64,000 bases of DNA, taken from Leuctra nigra. Its lineage: Eukaryota > Arthropoda > Insecta > Plecoptera > Leuctridae. Below, in pieces: positions 1 to 12,709 of the stretch (position 1 is the first letter of the stretch; each line of letters begins with the position of its first letter). The notes below the pieces were generated by a model. The model made no database searches and was not told the DNA's origin. It worked only from the letters and a program-made list of their open reading frames with translations. The stretch covers positions 2,666,001-2,730,000 of the forward strand of contig OW203770.1 in NCBI GenBank assembly GCA_934045905.1. Reading direction: 5' to 3'. The position numbers and the translations under genes are program-made.

Positions 1-3000
1 CCGACCAGAACCACGCGTTAACACACACCTAGAACACAATCACAAGACACGGAGTATCAGGAGAGCAGAAGTAGTCCATTAGTTCGGTGAAGTAGCTGTC
101 ACGTGTGTGGAACACAGCCGACCAGAACCACGCGTTAACACACACCTAAAACACAATCACAAGACACGGAGTATCAGGAGAGCAGAACATGGAGAAGTAG
201 TCCATCAGTTCGGTGAAGTACGAGTCCCGAGTGTGGAACACAGCCGACCAGAACCACGCATTGACACACACCTAGAACACAATCACAAGACATGGAGTAT
301 CAGGAGAGCAGAACATGGAGAAGTAGTCCATTAGTTCGGTGAAGTACGAGTCTCGAGTGTGGAACACAGCCAACCAGAACCACGCATTCACACACACCTA
401 GAACACAATCACAAGACACGGAGTATCAGGAGAGCAGAAGTAGTCCATTAGTTCGGTGAAGTAGCTGTCACGTGTGTGGAACACAGCCGACCAGAACCAC
501 GCGTTAACACACACCTAAAACACAATCACAAGACACGAAGTATCAGGAGAGCAGAACATGGAGAAGTAGTCCATTAGTTCGGTGAAGTAGCTGTCACGAG
601 TGTGGAACACAGCCGACCAGAACCACGCGTTAATACACACCTAGAACACAATCACAAGACACGGAGTATCAGGAGAGCAGAACATGGAGAAGTAGTCCAT
701 CAGTTCGGTGAAGTACGAGTCCCGAGTGTGGAACACAGCCGACCAGAACCACGCATTGACACACACCTAGAACACAATCACAAGACACGGAGTATCAGGA
801 GAGCAGAACATGGAGAAGTAGTCCATTAGTTCGGTGAAGTACGAGTCTCGAGTGTGGAACACAGCCAACCAGAACCACGCATTCACACACACCTAGAACA
901 CAATCACAAGACACGGAGTATCAGGAGAGCAGAAGTAGTCCATTAGTTCGGTGAAGTAGCTGTCACGTGTGTGGAACACAGCCGACCAGAACCACGCGTT
1001 AACACACACCTAAAACACAATCACAAGACACGGAGTATCAGGAGAGCAGAACATGGAGAAGTAGTCCATTAGTTCGGTGAAGTAGCTGTCACGAGTGTGG
1101 AACACAGCCGACCAGAACCACGCGTTAACACACACCTAGAACACAATCACAAAACACGGAGTATCAGGAGAGCAGAAGTAGTCCATTAGTTCGGTGAAGT
1201 AGCTGTCACGTGTGTGGAACACAGCCGACCAGAACCACGCGTTAACACACACCTAAAACACAATCACAAGACACGGAGTATCAGGAGAGCAGAACATGGA
1301 GAAGTAGTCCATTAGTTCGGTGAAGTACGAGTCTCGCGTGTGGAACACCGCCGACCAGAACCACGCGTTAACACACACCTAGAACATAATCACAAGACAC
1401 GGAGTATCAGGAGAGCAGAACATGGAGAAGTAGTCCATCAGTTCGGTGAAGTACGAGTCCCGATGGTGGAACACAGCCGACCAGAACCACGCATTGACAC
1501 ACACCTAGAACACAATCACAAGACACGGAGTATCAGGAGAGCAGAACATGGAGAAGTAGTCCATCAGTTCGGTGAAGTACGAGTCCCGAGTGTGGAACAC
1601 AGCCGACCAGAACCACACATTGACACACACCTAGAACACAATCACAAGACACGGAGTATCAGGAGAGCAGAACATGGAGAAGTAGTCCATCAGTTCGGTG
1701 AAGTACGAGTCTCGCGTGTGGAACACCGCCGACCAGAACCACGCGTTAACACACACCTAGAACACAATCACAAGACACGGAGTATCAGGAGAGCAGAACA
1801 TGGAGAAGTAGTCCATCAGTTCGGTGAAGTACGAGTCCCGAGTGTGGAACACAGCCGACCAGAACCACGCATTGACACACACCTAGAACACAATCACAAG
1901 ACACGGAGTATCAGGAGAGCAGAAGTAGTCCATTAGTTCGGTGAAGTACGAGTCTCGAGTGTGGAACACAGCCGACCAGAACCACGCATTCACACACACC
2001 TAGAACACAATCACAAGACACGGAGTATCAGGAGAGCAGAAGTAGTCCATTAGTTCGGTGAAGTACGAGTCCCGTGTGTGGAACACAGCCGACCAGAACC
2101 ACGCGTTAACACACACCTAGAACTCAATCACAAGACACGGAGTATCAGGAGAGCAGAAGTAGTCCATTAGTTCGGTGAAGTACGAGTCTCGAGTGTGGAA
2201 CACAGCCGACCAGAACCACGCGTTCACACACACCTAGAACACAATCACAAGACACGGAGTATCAGGAGAGCAGAAGTAGTCCATTAGTTCGGTGAAGTAC
2301 GAGTCTCGAGTGTGGAACACAGCCGACCAGAACCACGCATTCACACACACCTAGAACACAATCACAAGACACGGAGTATCAGGAGAGCAGAACATGGAGA
2401 AGTAGTCCATCAGTTCGGTAGGTACGAGTCCCGAGTGTGGAACACAGCCGACCAGAACCACGCATTGACACACACCTAGAACACAATCACAAGACACGGA
2501 GTATCAGGAGAGCAGAACATGGAGAAGTAGTCCATTAGTTCGGTGAAGTAGCTGTCTCGCGTGTGGAACACAGCCGACTAGAACCACGCGTTAACACACA
2601 CCTAGAACACAATCACAAGACACGGAGTATCAGGAGAGCAGAACATGGAGAAGTAGTCCATCAGTTCGGTGAAGTACGAGTCCCGAGTGTGGAACACAGC
2701 CGACCAGAACCACGCATTGACACACACCTAGAACACAATCACAAGACATGGAGTATCAGGAGAGCAGAACATGGAGAAGTAGTCCATTAGTTCGGTGAAG
2801 TACGAGTCTCGAGTGTGGAACACAGCCAACCAGAACCACGCATTCACACACACCTAGAACACAATCACAAGACACGGAGTATCAGGAGAGCAGAAGTAGT
2901 CCATTAGTTCGGTGAAGTAGCTGTCACGTGTGTGGAACACAGCCGACCAGAACCACGCGTTAACACACACCTAAAACACAATCACAAGACACGAAGTATC

Positions 3001-6000
3001 AGGAGAGCAGAACATGGAGAAGTAGTCCATTAGTTCGGTGAAGTAGCTGTCACGAGTGTGGAACACAGCCGACCAGAACCACGCGTTAACACACACCTAG
3101 AACACAATCACAAGACACGGAGTATCAGGAGAGCAGAAGTAGTCCATTAGTTCGGTGAAGTAGCTGTCACGTGTGTGGAACACAGCCGACCAGAACCACG
3201 CGTTAACACACACCTAAAACACAATCACAAGACACGGAGTATCAGGAGAGCAGAACATGGAGAAGTAGTCCATCAGTTCGGTGAAGTACGAGTCCCGAGT
3301 GTGGAACACAGCCGACCAGAACCACGCATTGACACACACCTAGAACACAATCACAAGACATGGAGTATCAGGAGAGCAGAACATGGAGAAGTAGTCCATT
3401 AGTTCGGTGAAGTACGAGTCTCGAGTGTGGAACACAGCCAACCAGAACCACGCATTCACACACACCTAGAACACAATCACAAGACACGGAGTATCAGGAG
3501 AGCAGAAGTAGTCCATTAGTTCGGTGAAGTAGCTGTCACGTGTGTGGAACACAGCCGACCAGAACCACGCGTTAACACACACCTAAAACACAATCACAAG
3601 ACACGAAGTATCAGGAGAGCAGAACATGGAGAAGTAGTCCATTAGTTCGGTGAAGTAGCTGTCACGAGTGTGGAACACAGCCGACCAGAACCACGCGTTA
3701 ATACACACCTAGAACACAATCACAAGACACGGAGTATCAGGAGAGCAGAACATGGAGAAGTAGTCCATCAGTTCGGTGAAGTACGAGTCCCGAGTGTGGA
3801 ACACAGCCGACCAGAACCACGCATTGACACACACCTAGAACACAATCACAAGACACGGAGTATCAGGAGAGCAGAACATGGAGAAGTAGTCCATTAGTTC
3901 GGTGAAGTACGAGTCTCGAGTGTGGAACACAGCCAACCAGAACCACGCATTCACACACACCTAGAACACAATCACAAGACACGGAGTATCAGGAGAGCAG
4001 AAGTAGTCCATTAGTTCGGTGAAGTAGCTGTCACGTGTGTGGAACACAGCCGACCAGAACCACGCGTTAACACACACCTAAAACACAATCACAAGACACG
4101 GAGTATCAGGAGAGCAGAACATGGAGAAGTAGTCCATTAGTTCGGTGAAGTAGCTGTCACGAGTGTGGAACACAGCCGACCAGAACCACGCGTTAACACA
4201 CACCTAGAACACAATCACAAGACACGGAGTATCAGGAGAGCAGAAGTAGTCCATTAGTTCGGTGAAGTAGCTGTCACGTGTGTGGAACACAGCCGACCAG
4301 AACCACGCGTTAACACACACCTAAAACACAATCACAAGACACGGAGTATCAGGAGAGCAGAACATGGAGAAGTAGTCCATTAGTTCGGTGAAGTAGCTGT
4401 CACGAGTGTGGAACACAGCCGACCAGAACCACGCGTTAACACACACCTAGAACACAATCACAAAACACGGAGTATCAGGAGAGCAGAAGTAGTCCATTAG
4501 TTCGGTGAAGTAGCTGTCACGTGTGTGGAACACAGCCGACCAGAACCACGCGTTAACACACACCTAAAACACAATCACAAGACACGGAGTATCAGGAGAG
4601 CAGAACATGGAGAAGTAGTCCATTAGTTCGGTGAAGTACGAGTCTCGCGTGTGGAACACCGCCGACCAGAACCACGCGTTAACACACACCTAGAACATAA
4701 TCACAAGACACGGAGTATCAGGAGAGCAGAACATGGAGAAGTAGTCCATCAGTTCGGTGAAGTACGAGTCCCGATGGTGGAACACAGCCGACCAGAACCA
4801 CGCATTGACACACACCTAGAACACAATCACAAGACACGGAGTATCAGGAGAGCAGAACATGGAGAAGTAGTCCATCAGTTCGGTGAAGTACGAGTCCCGA
4901 GTGTGGAACACAGCCGACCAGAACCACACATTGACACACACCTAGAACACAATCACAAGACACGGAGTATCAGGAGAGCAGAACATGGAGAAGTAGTCCA
5001 TCAGTTCGGTGAAGTACGAGTCTCGCGTGTGGAACACCGCCGACCAGAACCACGCGTTAACACACACCTAGAACACAATCACAAGACACGGAGTATCAGG
5101 AGAGCAGAACATGGAGAAGTAGTCCATCAGTTCGGTGAAGTACGAGTCCCGAGTGTGGAACACAGCCGACCAGAACCACGCATTGACACACACCTAGAAC
5201 ACAATCACAAGACACGGAGTATCAGGAGAGCAGAACATGGAGAAGTAGTCCATTAGTTCGGTGAAGTAGCTGTCTCGCGTGTGGAACACAGCCGACCAGA
5301 ACCACGCGTTAACACACACCTAGAACACAATCACAAGACACGGAGTATCAGGAGAGCAGAACATGGAGAAGTAGTCCATCAGTTCGGTGAAGTACGAGTC
5401 CCGAGTGTGGAACACAGCCGACCAGAACCACGCATTGACACACACCTAGAACACAATCACAAGACACGGAGTATCAGGAGAGCAGAAGTAGTCCATTAGT
5501 TCGGTGAAGTACGAGTCTCGAGTGTGGAACACAGCCGACCAGAACCACGCATTCACACACACCTAGAACACAATCACAAGACACGGAGTATCAGGAGAGC
5601 AGAAGTAGTCCATTAGTTCGGTGAAGTACGAGTCCCGTGTGTGGAACACAGCCGACCAGAACCACGCGTTAACACACACCTAGAACTCAATCACAAGACA
5701 CGGAGTATCAGGAGAGCAGAAGTAGTCCATTAGTTCGGTGAAGTACGAGTCTCGAGTGTGGAACACAGCCGACCAGAACCACGCGTTCACACACACCTAG
5801 AACACAATCACAAGACACGGAGTATCAGGAGAGCAGAAGTAGTCCATTAGTTCGGTGAAGTACGAGTCTCGAGTGTGGAACACAGCCGACCAGAACCACG
5901 CATTCACACACACCTAGAACACAATCACAAGACACGGAGTATCAGGAGAGCAGAACATGGAGAAGTAGTCCATCAGTTCGGTAGGTACGAGTCCCGAGTG

Positions 6001-9000
6001 TGGAACACAGCCGACCAGAACCACGCATTGACACACACCTAGAACACAATCACAAGACACGGAGTATCAGGAGAGCAGAACATGGAGAAGTAGTCCATTA
6101 GTTCGGTGAAGTAGCTGTCTCGCGTGTGGAACACAGCCGACTAGAACCACGCGTTAACACACACCTAGAACACAATCACAAGACACGGAGTATCAGGAGA
6201 GCAGAACATGGAGAAGTAGTCCATCAGTTCGGTGAAGTACGAGTCCCGAGTGTGGAACACAGCCGACCAGAACCACGCATTGACACACACCTAGAACACA
6301 ATCACAAGACATGGAGTATCAGGAGAGCAGAACATGGAGAAGTAGTCCATTAGTTCGGTGAAGTACGAGTCTCGAGTGTGGAACACAGCCAACCAGAACC
6401 ACGCATTCACACACACCTAGAACACAATCACAAGACACGGAGTATCAGGAGAGCAGAAGTAGTCCATTAGTTCGGTGAAGTAGCTGTCACGTGTGTGGAA
6501 CACAGCCGACCAGAACCACGCGTTAACACACACCTAAAACACAATCACAAGACACGAAGTATCAGGAGAGCAGAACATGGAGAAGTAGTCCATTAGTTCG
6601 GTGAAGTAGCTGTCACGAGTGTGGAACACAGCCGACCAGAACCACGCGTTAACACACACCTAGAACACAATCACAAGACACGGAGTATCAGGAGAGCAGA
6701 AGTAGTCCATTAGTTCGGTGAAGTAGCTGTCACGTGTGTGGAACACAGCCGACCAGAACCACGCGTTAACACACACCTAAAACACAATCACAAGACACGG
6801 AGTATCAGGAGAGCAGAACATGGAGAAGTAGTCCATCAGTTCGGTGAAGTACGAGTCCCGAGTGTGGAACACAGCCGACCAGAACCACGCATTGACACAC
6901 ACCTAGAACACAATCACAAGACATGGAGTATCAGGAGAGCAGAACATGGAGAAGTAGTCCATTAGTTCGGTGAAGTACGAGTCTCGAGTGTGGAACACAG
7001 CCAACCAGAACCACGCATTCACACACACCTAGAACACAATCACAAGACACGGAGTATCAGGAGAGCAGAAGTAGTCCATTAGTTCGGTGAAGTAGCTGTC
7101 ACGTGTGTGGAACACAGCCGACCAGAACCACGCGTTAACACACACCTAAAACACAATCACAAGACACGAAGTATCAGGAGAGCAGAACATGGAGAAGTAG
7201 TCCATTAGTTCGGTGAAGTAGCTGTCACGAGTGTGGAACACAGCCGACCAGAACCACGCGTTAATACACACCTAGAACACAATCACAAGACACGGAGTAT
7301 CAGGAGAGCAGAACATGGAGAAGTAGTCCATCAGTTCGGTGAAGTACGAGTCCCGAGTGTGGAACACAGCCGACCAGAACCACGCATTGACACACACCTA
7401 GAACACAATCACAAGACACGGAGTATCAGGAGAGCAGAACATGGAGAAGTAGTCCATTAGTTCGGTGAAGTACGAGTCTCGAGTGTGGAACACAGCCAAC
7501 CAGAACCACGCATTCACACACACCTAGAACACAATCACAAGACACGGAGTATCAGGAGAGCAGAAGTAGTCCATTAGTTCGGTGAAGTAGCTGTCACGTG
7601 TGTGGAACACAGCCGACCAGAACCACGCGTTAACACACACCTAAAACACAATCACAAGACACGGAGTATCAGGAGAGCAGAACATGGAGAAGTAGTCCAT
7701 TAGTTCGGTGAAGTAGCTGTCACGAGTGTGGAACACAGCCGACCAGAACCACGCGTTAACACACACCTAGAACACAATCACAAGACACGGAGTATCAGGA
7801 GAGCAGAAGTAGTCCATTAGTTCGGTGAAGTAGCTGTCACGTGTGTGGAACACAGCCGACCAGAACCACGCGTTAACACACACCTAAAACACAATCACAA
7901 GACACGGAGTATCAGGAGAGCAGAACATGGAGAAGTAGTCCATTAGTTCGGTGAAGTACGAGTCTCGCGTGTGGAACACCGCCGACCAGAACCACGCGTT
8001 AACACACACCTAGAACATAATCACAAGACACGGAGTATCAGGAGAGCAGAACATGGAGAAGTAGTCCATCAGTTCGGTGAAGTACGAGTCCCGAGTGTGG
8101 AACACAGCCGACCAGAACCACGCATTGACACACACCTAGAACACAATCACAAGACACGGAGTATCAGGAGAGCAGAACATGGAGAAGTAGTCCATCAGTT
8201 CGGTGAAGTACGAGTCCCGAGTGTGGAACACAGCCGACCAGAACCACACATTGACACACACCTAGAACACAATCACAAGACACGGAGTATCAGGAGAGCA
8301 GAACATGGAGAAGTAGTCCATCAGTTCGGTGAAGTACGAGTCTCGCGTGTGGAACACCGCCGACCAGAACCACGCGTTAACACACACCTAGAACACAATC
8401 ACAAGACACGGAGTATCAGGAGAGCAGAACATGGAGAAGTAGTCCATCAGTTCGGTGAAGTACGAGTCCCGAGTGTGGAACACAGCCGACCAGAACCACG
8501 CATTGACACACACCTAGAACACAATCACAAGACACGGAGTATCAGGAGAGCAGAACATGGAGAAGTAGTCCATTAGTTCGGTGAAGTAGCTGTCTCGCGT
8601 GTGGAACACAGCCGACCAGAACCACGCGTTAACACACACCTAGAACACAATCACAAGACACGGAGTATCAGGAGAGCAGAACATGGAGAAGTAGTCCATC
8701 AGTTCGGTGAAGTACGAGTCCCGAGTGTGGAACACAGCCGACCAGAACCACGCATTGACACACACCTAGAACACAATCACAAGACACGGAGTATCAGGAG
8801 AGCAGAACATGGAGAAGTAGTCCATCAGTTCGGTGAAGTACGAGTCCCGAGTGTGGAACACAGCCGACCAGAACCACGCATTGACACACACCTAGAACAC
8901 AATCACAAGACACGGAGTATCAGGAGAGCAGAACATGGAGAAGTAGTCCATTAGTTCGGTGAAGTACGAGTCTCGCGTGTGGAACACCGCCGACCAGAAC

Positions 9001-9153
9001 CACGCGTTAACACACACCTAGAACACAATCACAAGACACGGAGTATCAGGAGAGCAGAACATGGAGAAGTAGTCTATTAGTTCGGTGAAGTAGCTGTCTC
9101 GCGTGTGGAACACCGCCGACCAGAACCACGCATTCACACACACCTAGAACACA
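1..9153. repeat. Satellite array, 126/117-bp monomers in ~3.1-3.6-kb higher-order repeats
   Basis: The whole segment is head-to-tail copies of one monomer containing CCGACCAGAACCACGC and TTCGGTGAAGTA. Two length classes occur, 126 bp and 117 bp. They differ by a 9-bp block (CATGGAGAA) near the end of the monomer. The same order of variants recurs: blocks beginning near 107, 3175 and 6738 match, as do those near 602, 3670 and 7233, and those near 1340, 4651 and 7971. Spacings are 3068 and 3563 bp for the first two sets and 3311 and 3320 bp for the third, so higher-order copies differ by whole monomers. Open frames of 72-201 codons in the array begin with GTG, not ATG, and are cut by monomer variants with TAG, so I do not call them genes. 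The array runs off the left edge. The last monomer ends near 9153. Confidence 0.97.
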
Positions 9154-9309
9154 GAGATATACTTGGAAATCACTGTGGGTTATGCGTTGATGAGCCAGCC
9201 TTCGAAAGCATGTGAATTGATTCGTAAACTGATGCGTCAAAGGTGTTGAAAATTCATTGATAACATTTACAACTTTTCAAAATGACTGTAAAATTTAAAA
9301 ATAACAATG
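9154..9309. other. Junction between satellite and minisatellite
   Basis: This is unique-looking AT-rich DNA between two tandem arrays. Bases 9165-9200 contain a degenerate match to the end of the DR-1 dispersed repeat (GCGTTGATGAG with a related context). No gene is seen. If PGAP3 is intact, this is inside its intron 3. Confidence 0.5.
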
Positions 9310-10016
9310 CCACTATTAAGCAACTTACGGTGGCATAGAGGTGCCACTATTAAGCAACTTACGGCAACGTAGATGTGCCACTATTAGCAACTTACGGCGG
9401 CGTATAAGTGCCACTATTACCAACTTACGGCGGCGTATAAGTGCTACTATTAGCAACTTATAGCGGCGTATAAGTGCCACTATTAGCAACTTACGGTGGC
9501 GTAGACGTGCCATTATTAAGCAACTTACGGCGGCGTAGAAGTACCACTATTAAGCAACTTACAGCGGCGTTAAGTGCCACTATTAGCAACTTACGGTGGC
9601 GTATAAGTGCCACTATTAGCAACTTACGGCGGCGTAGAAGTGCCACTATTAAGCAACTTACGGTGGCGTAGAAGTGCCATTATTAAGCAACTTACGGCGG
9701 CGTAGAAGTGCCACTATTAAGCAACTTACAGCGGCGTTAAGTGCCACTATTAGCAACTTACGGTGGCGTATAAGTGCCACTATTAGCAACTTACGGCGGC
9801 GTAGAAGTGCCACTATTAAGCAACTTACGGCGGCGTAGAAGTGCCACTATTAAGCTACTTACAGCAGCATAGAGGTGCCACTATTAGCAACTTATGGCAG
9901 CGTAGAAGTGCCACTATTAAGCAACTTACGGCAGCGTAGAGGTGCCACTATTAAGCTTCTTACGGCAGCGTAGAGGTGCCACTATTAAGCTACTTACGGC
10001 GGCGTATAAGTGCCAC
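9310..10016 (-). repeat. 34-bp minisatellite of 21 units made from the PGAP3 exon 3/intron 3 junction
   Basis: Twenty-one tandem units of 33 or 34 bp are countable. Read on the minus strand, each unit is the last 18 nt of PGAP3 exon 3 (TGGCACTTATACGCCGCC or a variant) followed by GTAAGTTGCTTAATAG. Every unit therefore carries a copy of the splice donor. Nineteen of the 21 keep GTAAG; the two that lost GT are the units near 9446 and 9882. The 33-bp class lacks one A in the spacer. A five-unit block is itself duplicated: units 7-10 match units 12-15. The true exon joins the array at 9998-10016. The array must have arisen by slippage or unequal exchange at the exon boundary. Confidence 0.95.
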
Positions 10017-10150
10017 AGCCAGTACAGCGGGCTCTGTTGCCTGACTTCCCTCCGGAAGCGTCGCAGCATGGCAACGTGGGAACACAGATTCATCAGCGAG
10101 AAGATCACGGAGGCGGGCTCCTGGATGCCCAGGACTCGGACAAACGGCCA
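9998..10150 (-). CDS. PGAP3: PGAP3 exon 3, with its donor inside the minisatellite; downstream exons not in window
   Basis: The 153-nt exon begins after the acceptor TTGTTTCAG and is read in phase 0. It encodes 51 residues starting WPFVRVLGIQEPASVIFS and ending WLWHLYAA, a conserved PGAP3 block that holds the first part of the membrane domain (human has WPF...QEPAS at the same place). It follows FYGK of exon 2 exactly as in the family. The donor GTAAGTAG starts at 9997 and is the first of 21 tandem donor copies. The three exons give 147 residues, while family members are about 320. The remaining half, with most transmembrane helices and the catalytic histidines expected of the CREST superfamily, is not in the 10 kb downstream. 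Either intron 3 is very long and crosses the satellite, or the gene is broken. Confidence 0.92.
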
Positions 10151-10815
10151 CTGAAACAAGGTCAACGCAATTAGTTCACCCGGATGTGACATTCAGTGAA
10201 GAGAGTTAGTATAAATTGCCTCTCCAGGGGGGGTCAAAATTAAAGGGGATCGATGGATGTCAGGAAAAGGTAAACTTGGAAAAGGAAAGTTAAAAAGTTG
10301 GAAAAGGAAAGAAAAGAAAACTTGATTTTAAGGAATTCCCAATGCCCCGCATGGCCTTTTTTTACATCTTGATAAAAAAAGAATCGAATTCGACGCTTTT
10401 TGGCATCTTTTTTAAAGAAATTTAAAATGTGTGTCCATATGCAATATTCTTGGGGATACAAGAGACAAAATAAAATTTTGTTATTTGACAAAATCCCAAA
10501 TGGCCCCGCAGGGAAATACTTGAATTCTAGTGAAAGAGAATCGATATGAATTGATTTTGGAATCGACCTTTGAAAAAGGTTGCAAGAGCAACAGCAATAA
10601 GCAATCAATAAGAAAAATCTGTAAGTGTTTTGGAATCTATTAGTTTAACGTGTAATTATTTAATTTGATTCATGAGAATGATCATGTTGGACAAATGAGT
10701 AAAAGAGTTGTCTCATTGGATGATACCTCTGTTCAATTAGTTTTGCAAAACTTGAGAAAATTTTGAGAATTCAACCTCATAATGGAGCAAATCTGTGCAT
10801 TCTGGCAACACTTAA

Positions 10816-11209
10816 GAGGCAAACGGAAGCGAGCGGGAATCGCACGGTTCGTCAGAGCGATTTTTTGAAATTGTGTCTTCCCACTTAAATATTTTAAAAA
10901 ATCAGATAGTAACGACCCATAACAGCCTAATAGACTAAATAATGCCGCACACTGGAGTTCATTATGACCTCTGGTCTGAACTCAAAGTGTTAAATACGAT
11001 TATTTTCGATTATTTTATTAAAAATATCGTATTTAACACTTTGAGGTCGCACCAGAGCTCATAATGAACTCCAATGTGCGGCATTATTTAGTCTTTTAGG
11101 CTGTAATGGGTCGTTACTATCTGATTTTTTAAAATTATTAAGTGGGAAGACACAATTTCAAAAAACGCTCTGACGAACCGTGCGATTCCCGCTTGCTTCC
11201 GTTTGCCTC
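10816..11209. mobile_element. TTAA-flanked foldback element, copy 1
   Basis: A 394-bp near-perfect inverted repeat. The ends are GAGGCAAACGGAAGCGAGCG and its complement, and both sides carry TTAA. The arms meet near 11010 around ATTATTTTATT. It has no coding capacity. TTAA target duplications are the hallmark of piggyBac-type transposition, so this is probably a non-autonomous foldback MITE of that type. Further copies lie at 15449, 43619 and 44239. Confidence 0.92.
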
Positions 11210-11702
11210 TTAATCAACATTTGTGAATATCTGGATGTGTATAGGATCTCTATCAGGGGGGGTCAGAGTCTCTAGCAGGGGGGGGTCAGGCTCCAGACAG
11301 GGGGTTCCCACCTTTCCCCCCCTATTCCTACGCGCCTGTGCCTCTCCACTATGTCCTCCCCTCACTCTCAAGAAAGAAAATCATAAAATGTGTTACTACA
11401 TGAGAGCTCATCAACACTCTTACTGCTGTGACTGTACACTGCCCAGGTTATCACACTTCATCTGTATCATAATAACATTAATTTTACGAAATAAAATAGA
11501 TACTATCGGCAGCAACAAGTTTGACACAATTTATTGAGTATTAAGGACATAACAGCAATTTTTATGATTGTATGACAGTATGTTTTCTTATAGTGTACAA
11601 GCACACTATACAGACAGGTGACAGGACACTATATAGAGACACTATAGAGACTATATATAGAGACGTCTATATATAGACACTATATAGACAGGTGGTTTAT
11701 AG

Positions 11703-11847
11703 ACGCGGGCGGGCGACAAGCATGATAGGGGTTTGAGCCCCGGCACGCCGCGCACCGCGTCTTCGTACCCGAATGAGTTTCAAGTGCGGGGTACCGCACC
11801 AGCGATCCGTTTTGCTCAGTCCTAATTAAAGGAAAGAGTAAGAACAG
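11703..11847 (-). pseudogene. Probable ITS1 start attached to the 18S fragment
   Basis: A GC-rich stretch follows directly on from the 18S 3' end on the minus strand, unlike the AT-rich intron around it. Its position is that of ITS1. ITS sequences are not conserved enough to confirm by eye. Confidence 0.6.
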
Positions 11848-11905
<58 letters not shown>

Positions 11906-11994
11906 AATAATCAAGTTCGATCATCTTTCCGTCGGCATCGACAGGCGCTTGCGCGCGCTGCCGCGCGGCGGTCCGAAGACCTCACTAAATCATT

Positions 11995-12026
<32 letters not shown>
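11848..12026 (-). rRNA. 18S rRNA 3'-end fragment (pseudogene)
   Basis: On the minus strand this is the last ~179 nt of a eukaryotic small-subunit rRNA. It ends in GGAUCAUUA (plus strand TAATGATCCTTCCGCAGG at 11848) and includes the conserved GTACACACCGCCCGTCGCTAC block at the other end, where homology stops abruptly near 12026. The variable GC-rich helix between them is intact. It lies in PGAP3 intron 2, so it is a displaced rDNA copy and not a working unit. Confidence 0.93.
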
Positions 12027-12159
12027 TATACTATACACTAAGCATATACTATTCATAGGTTGCATGTGATGTCACCTCATTGTTCCTGCCGCCATCTTAA
12101 TGGCACGTAGAATAGCTGTGATTCTCTGCTTTTTTGACGATATTTTGTAGTTAATGGCT

Positions 12160-12360
12160 ACCTGGGAAAGTGTATAGGCTCCGGAGATATCTTTAGTACG
12201 CAGAGGAATCACTCACATTACAAAAATACATCGATTTACCTCAATCAAGTTATAATCTGACCCGTCATACGTGCCAACGTAATGTCCGTGATCAGGTGGA
12301 AAATTCAATAATTTAGCATTGCTGATATAAAACAAAAGAAGTTCGTGCAAGCTATGAATT
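12160..12360. repeat. Dispersed repeat shared with 44970-45240
   Basis: The run from TACCTGGGAAA through ACATTACAAAAATACATCG to AAGTTCGTGCAAGCTATGAAT is present again at 44973-45235 with scattered differences and an internal insertion there. Function unknown. Confidence 0.8.
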
Positions 12361-12474
12361 GCTTGAAATTGTACTTCAGTTTTAACTTATTGAGCAGACT
12401 GCCACCAGCAATAAACTACTGTTACTTCGAACACAGCGCTGTAGGTATAGTGACCAGTAGGTCTGTCGACTTAC

Positions 12475-12626
12475 TTTCCCGTAGAACTGCGGCACTTCCC
12501 ACGACCGCAGCATGAACGAATGCACCGTGCTCCACATGCAGTCGTATCGGCATTCATCGTCGCACGACCACAACAGTATTTTCAAGTAGAACGGCTGTGC
12601 GTGCTCCTCGTTCTGAAAGTCGCCGT
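12475..12626 (-). CDS. PGAP3: PGAP3 exon 2
   Basis: This 152-nt exon encodes the Cys-rich lumenal segment typical of PGAP3/Per1, with WSCDDECRYDCMW followed by the signature VPQFYGK at its end. The acceptor is the AG at 12628-12627, after a pyrimidine-rich stretch. Using it adds the residues DGDFQNEEHAQPFY and keeps the phase left by exon 1. The alternative AG 14 nt downstream breaks the frame. The donor GTAAGT begins at 12474 directly after the FYGK lysine codon, so the exon ends in phase 0. The intron to exon 1 is only 83 nt. Confidence 0.92.
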
Positions 12627-12709
12627 CTAGACGGAATACAAGAGTTTATGTACGATAACAACACTAGTCAGGATGGTTTCTAGATATAGATTATTAGGTT
12701 TACACTCAC

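Larger units (their letters stand above)
10151..12474 (-). other. PGAP3 intron 2 (2.3 kb)
   Basis: GT-AG intron between exons 2 and 3. From 12474 downwards it contains a dispersed repeat (12160-12360, also at 44970-45240), an rDNA fragment (11703-12026), short palindromic TATATAGA repeats (11590-11695), G-rich sequence near 11255-11310, a TTAA foldback element (10816-11209), and AT-rich DNA with nothing recognisable at 10202-10810. Confidence 0.8.

Noticed and set aside
107..8954. Repeated open frames ([13 protein letters not shown]) in the satellite as a repeat protein gene
   Set aside because: They start at GTG within the monomer, are cut by TAG in variant monomers, have no splice or promoter context, and are explained by a 126-bp (42-codon) period.
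1..9153. CENP-B box in the satellite monomer (TTCGGTGAAGTACGAG)
   Set aside because: Only the TTCG start and one A agree. The second CGGG core is absent at the required spacing.
1..9153. CRISPR-like array
   Set aside because: There are no unique spacers; the whole unit repeats, and the context is a eukaryotic satellite.
10240..10608. 122-codon minus-strand frame in PGAP3 intron 2
   Set aside because: AT-rich, Phe/Leu/Lys-rich composition without similarity, within an intron with good splice sites either side.
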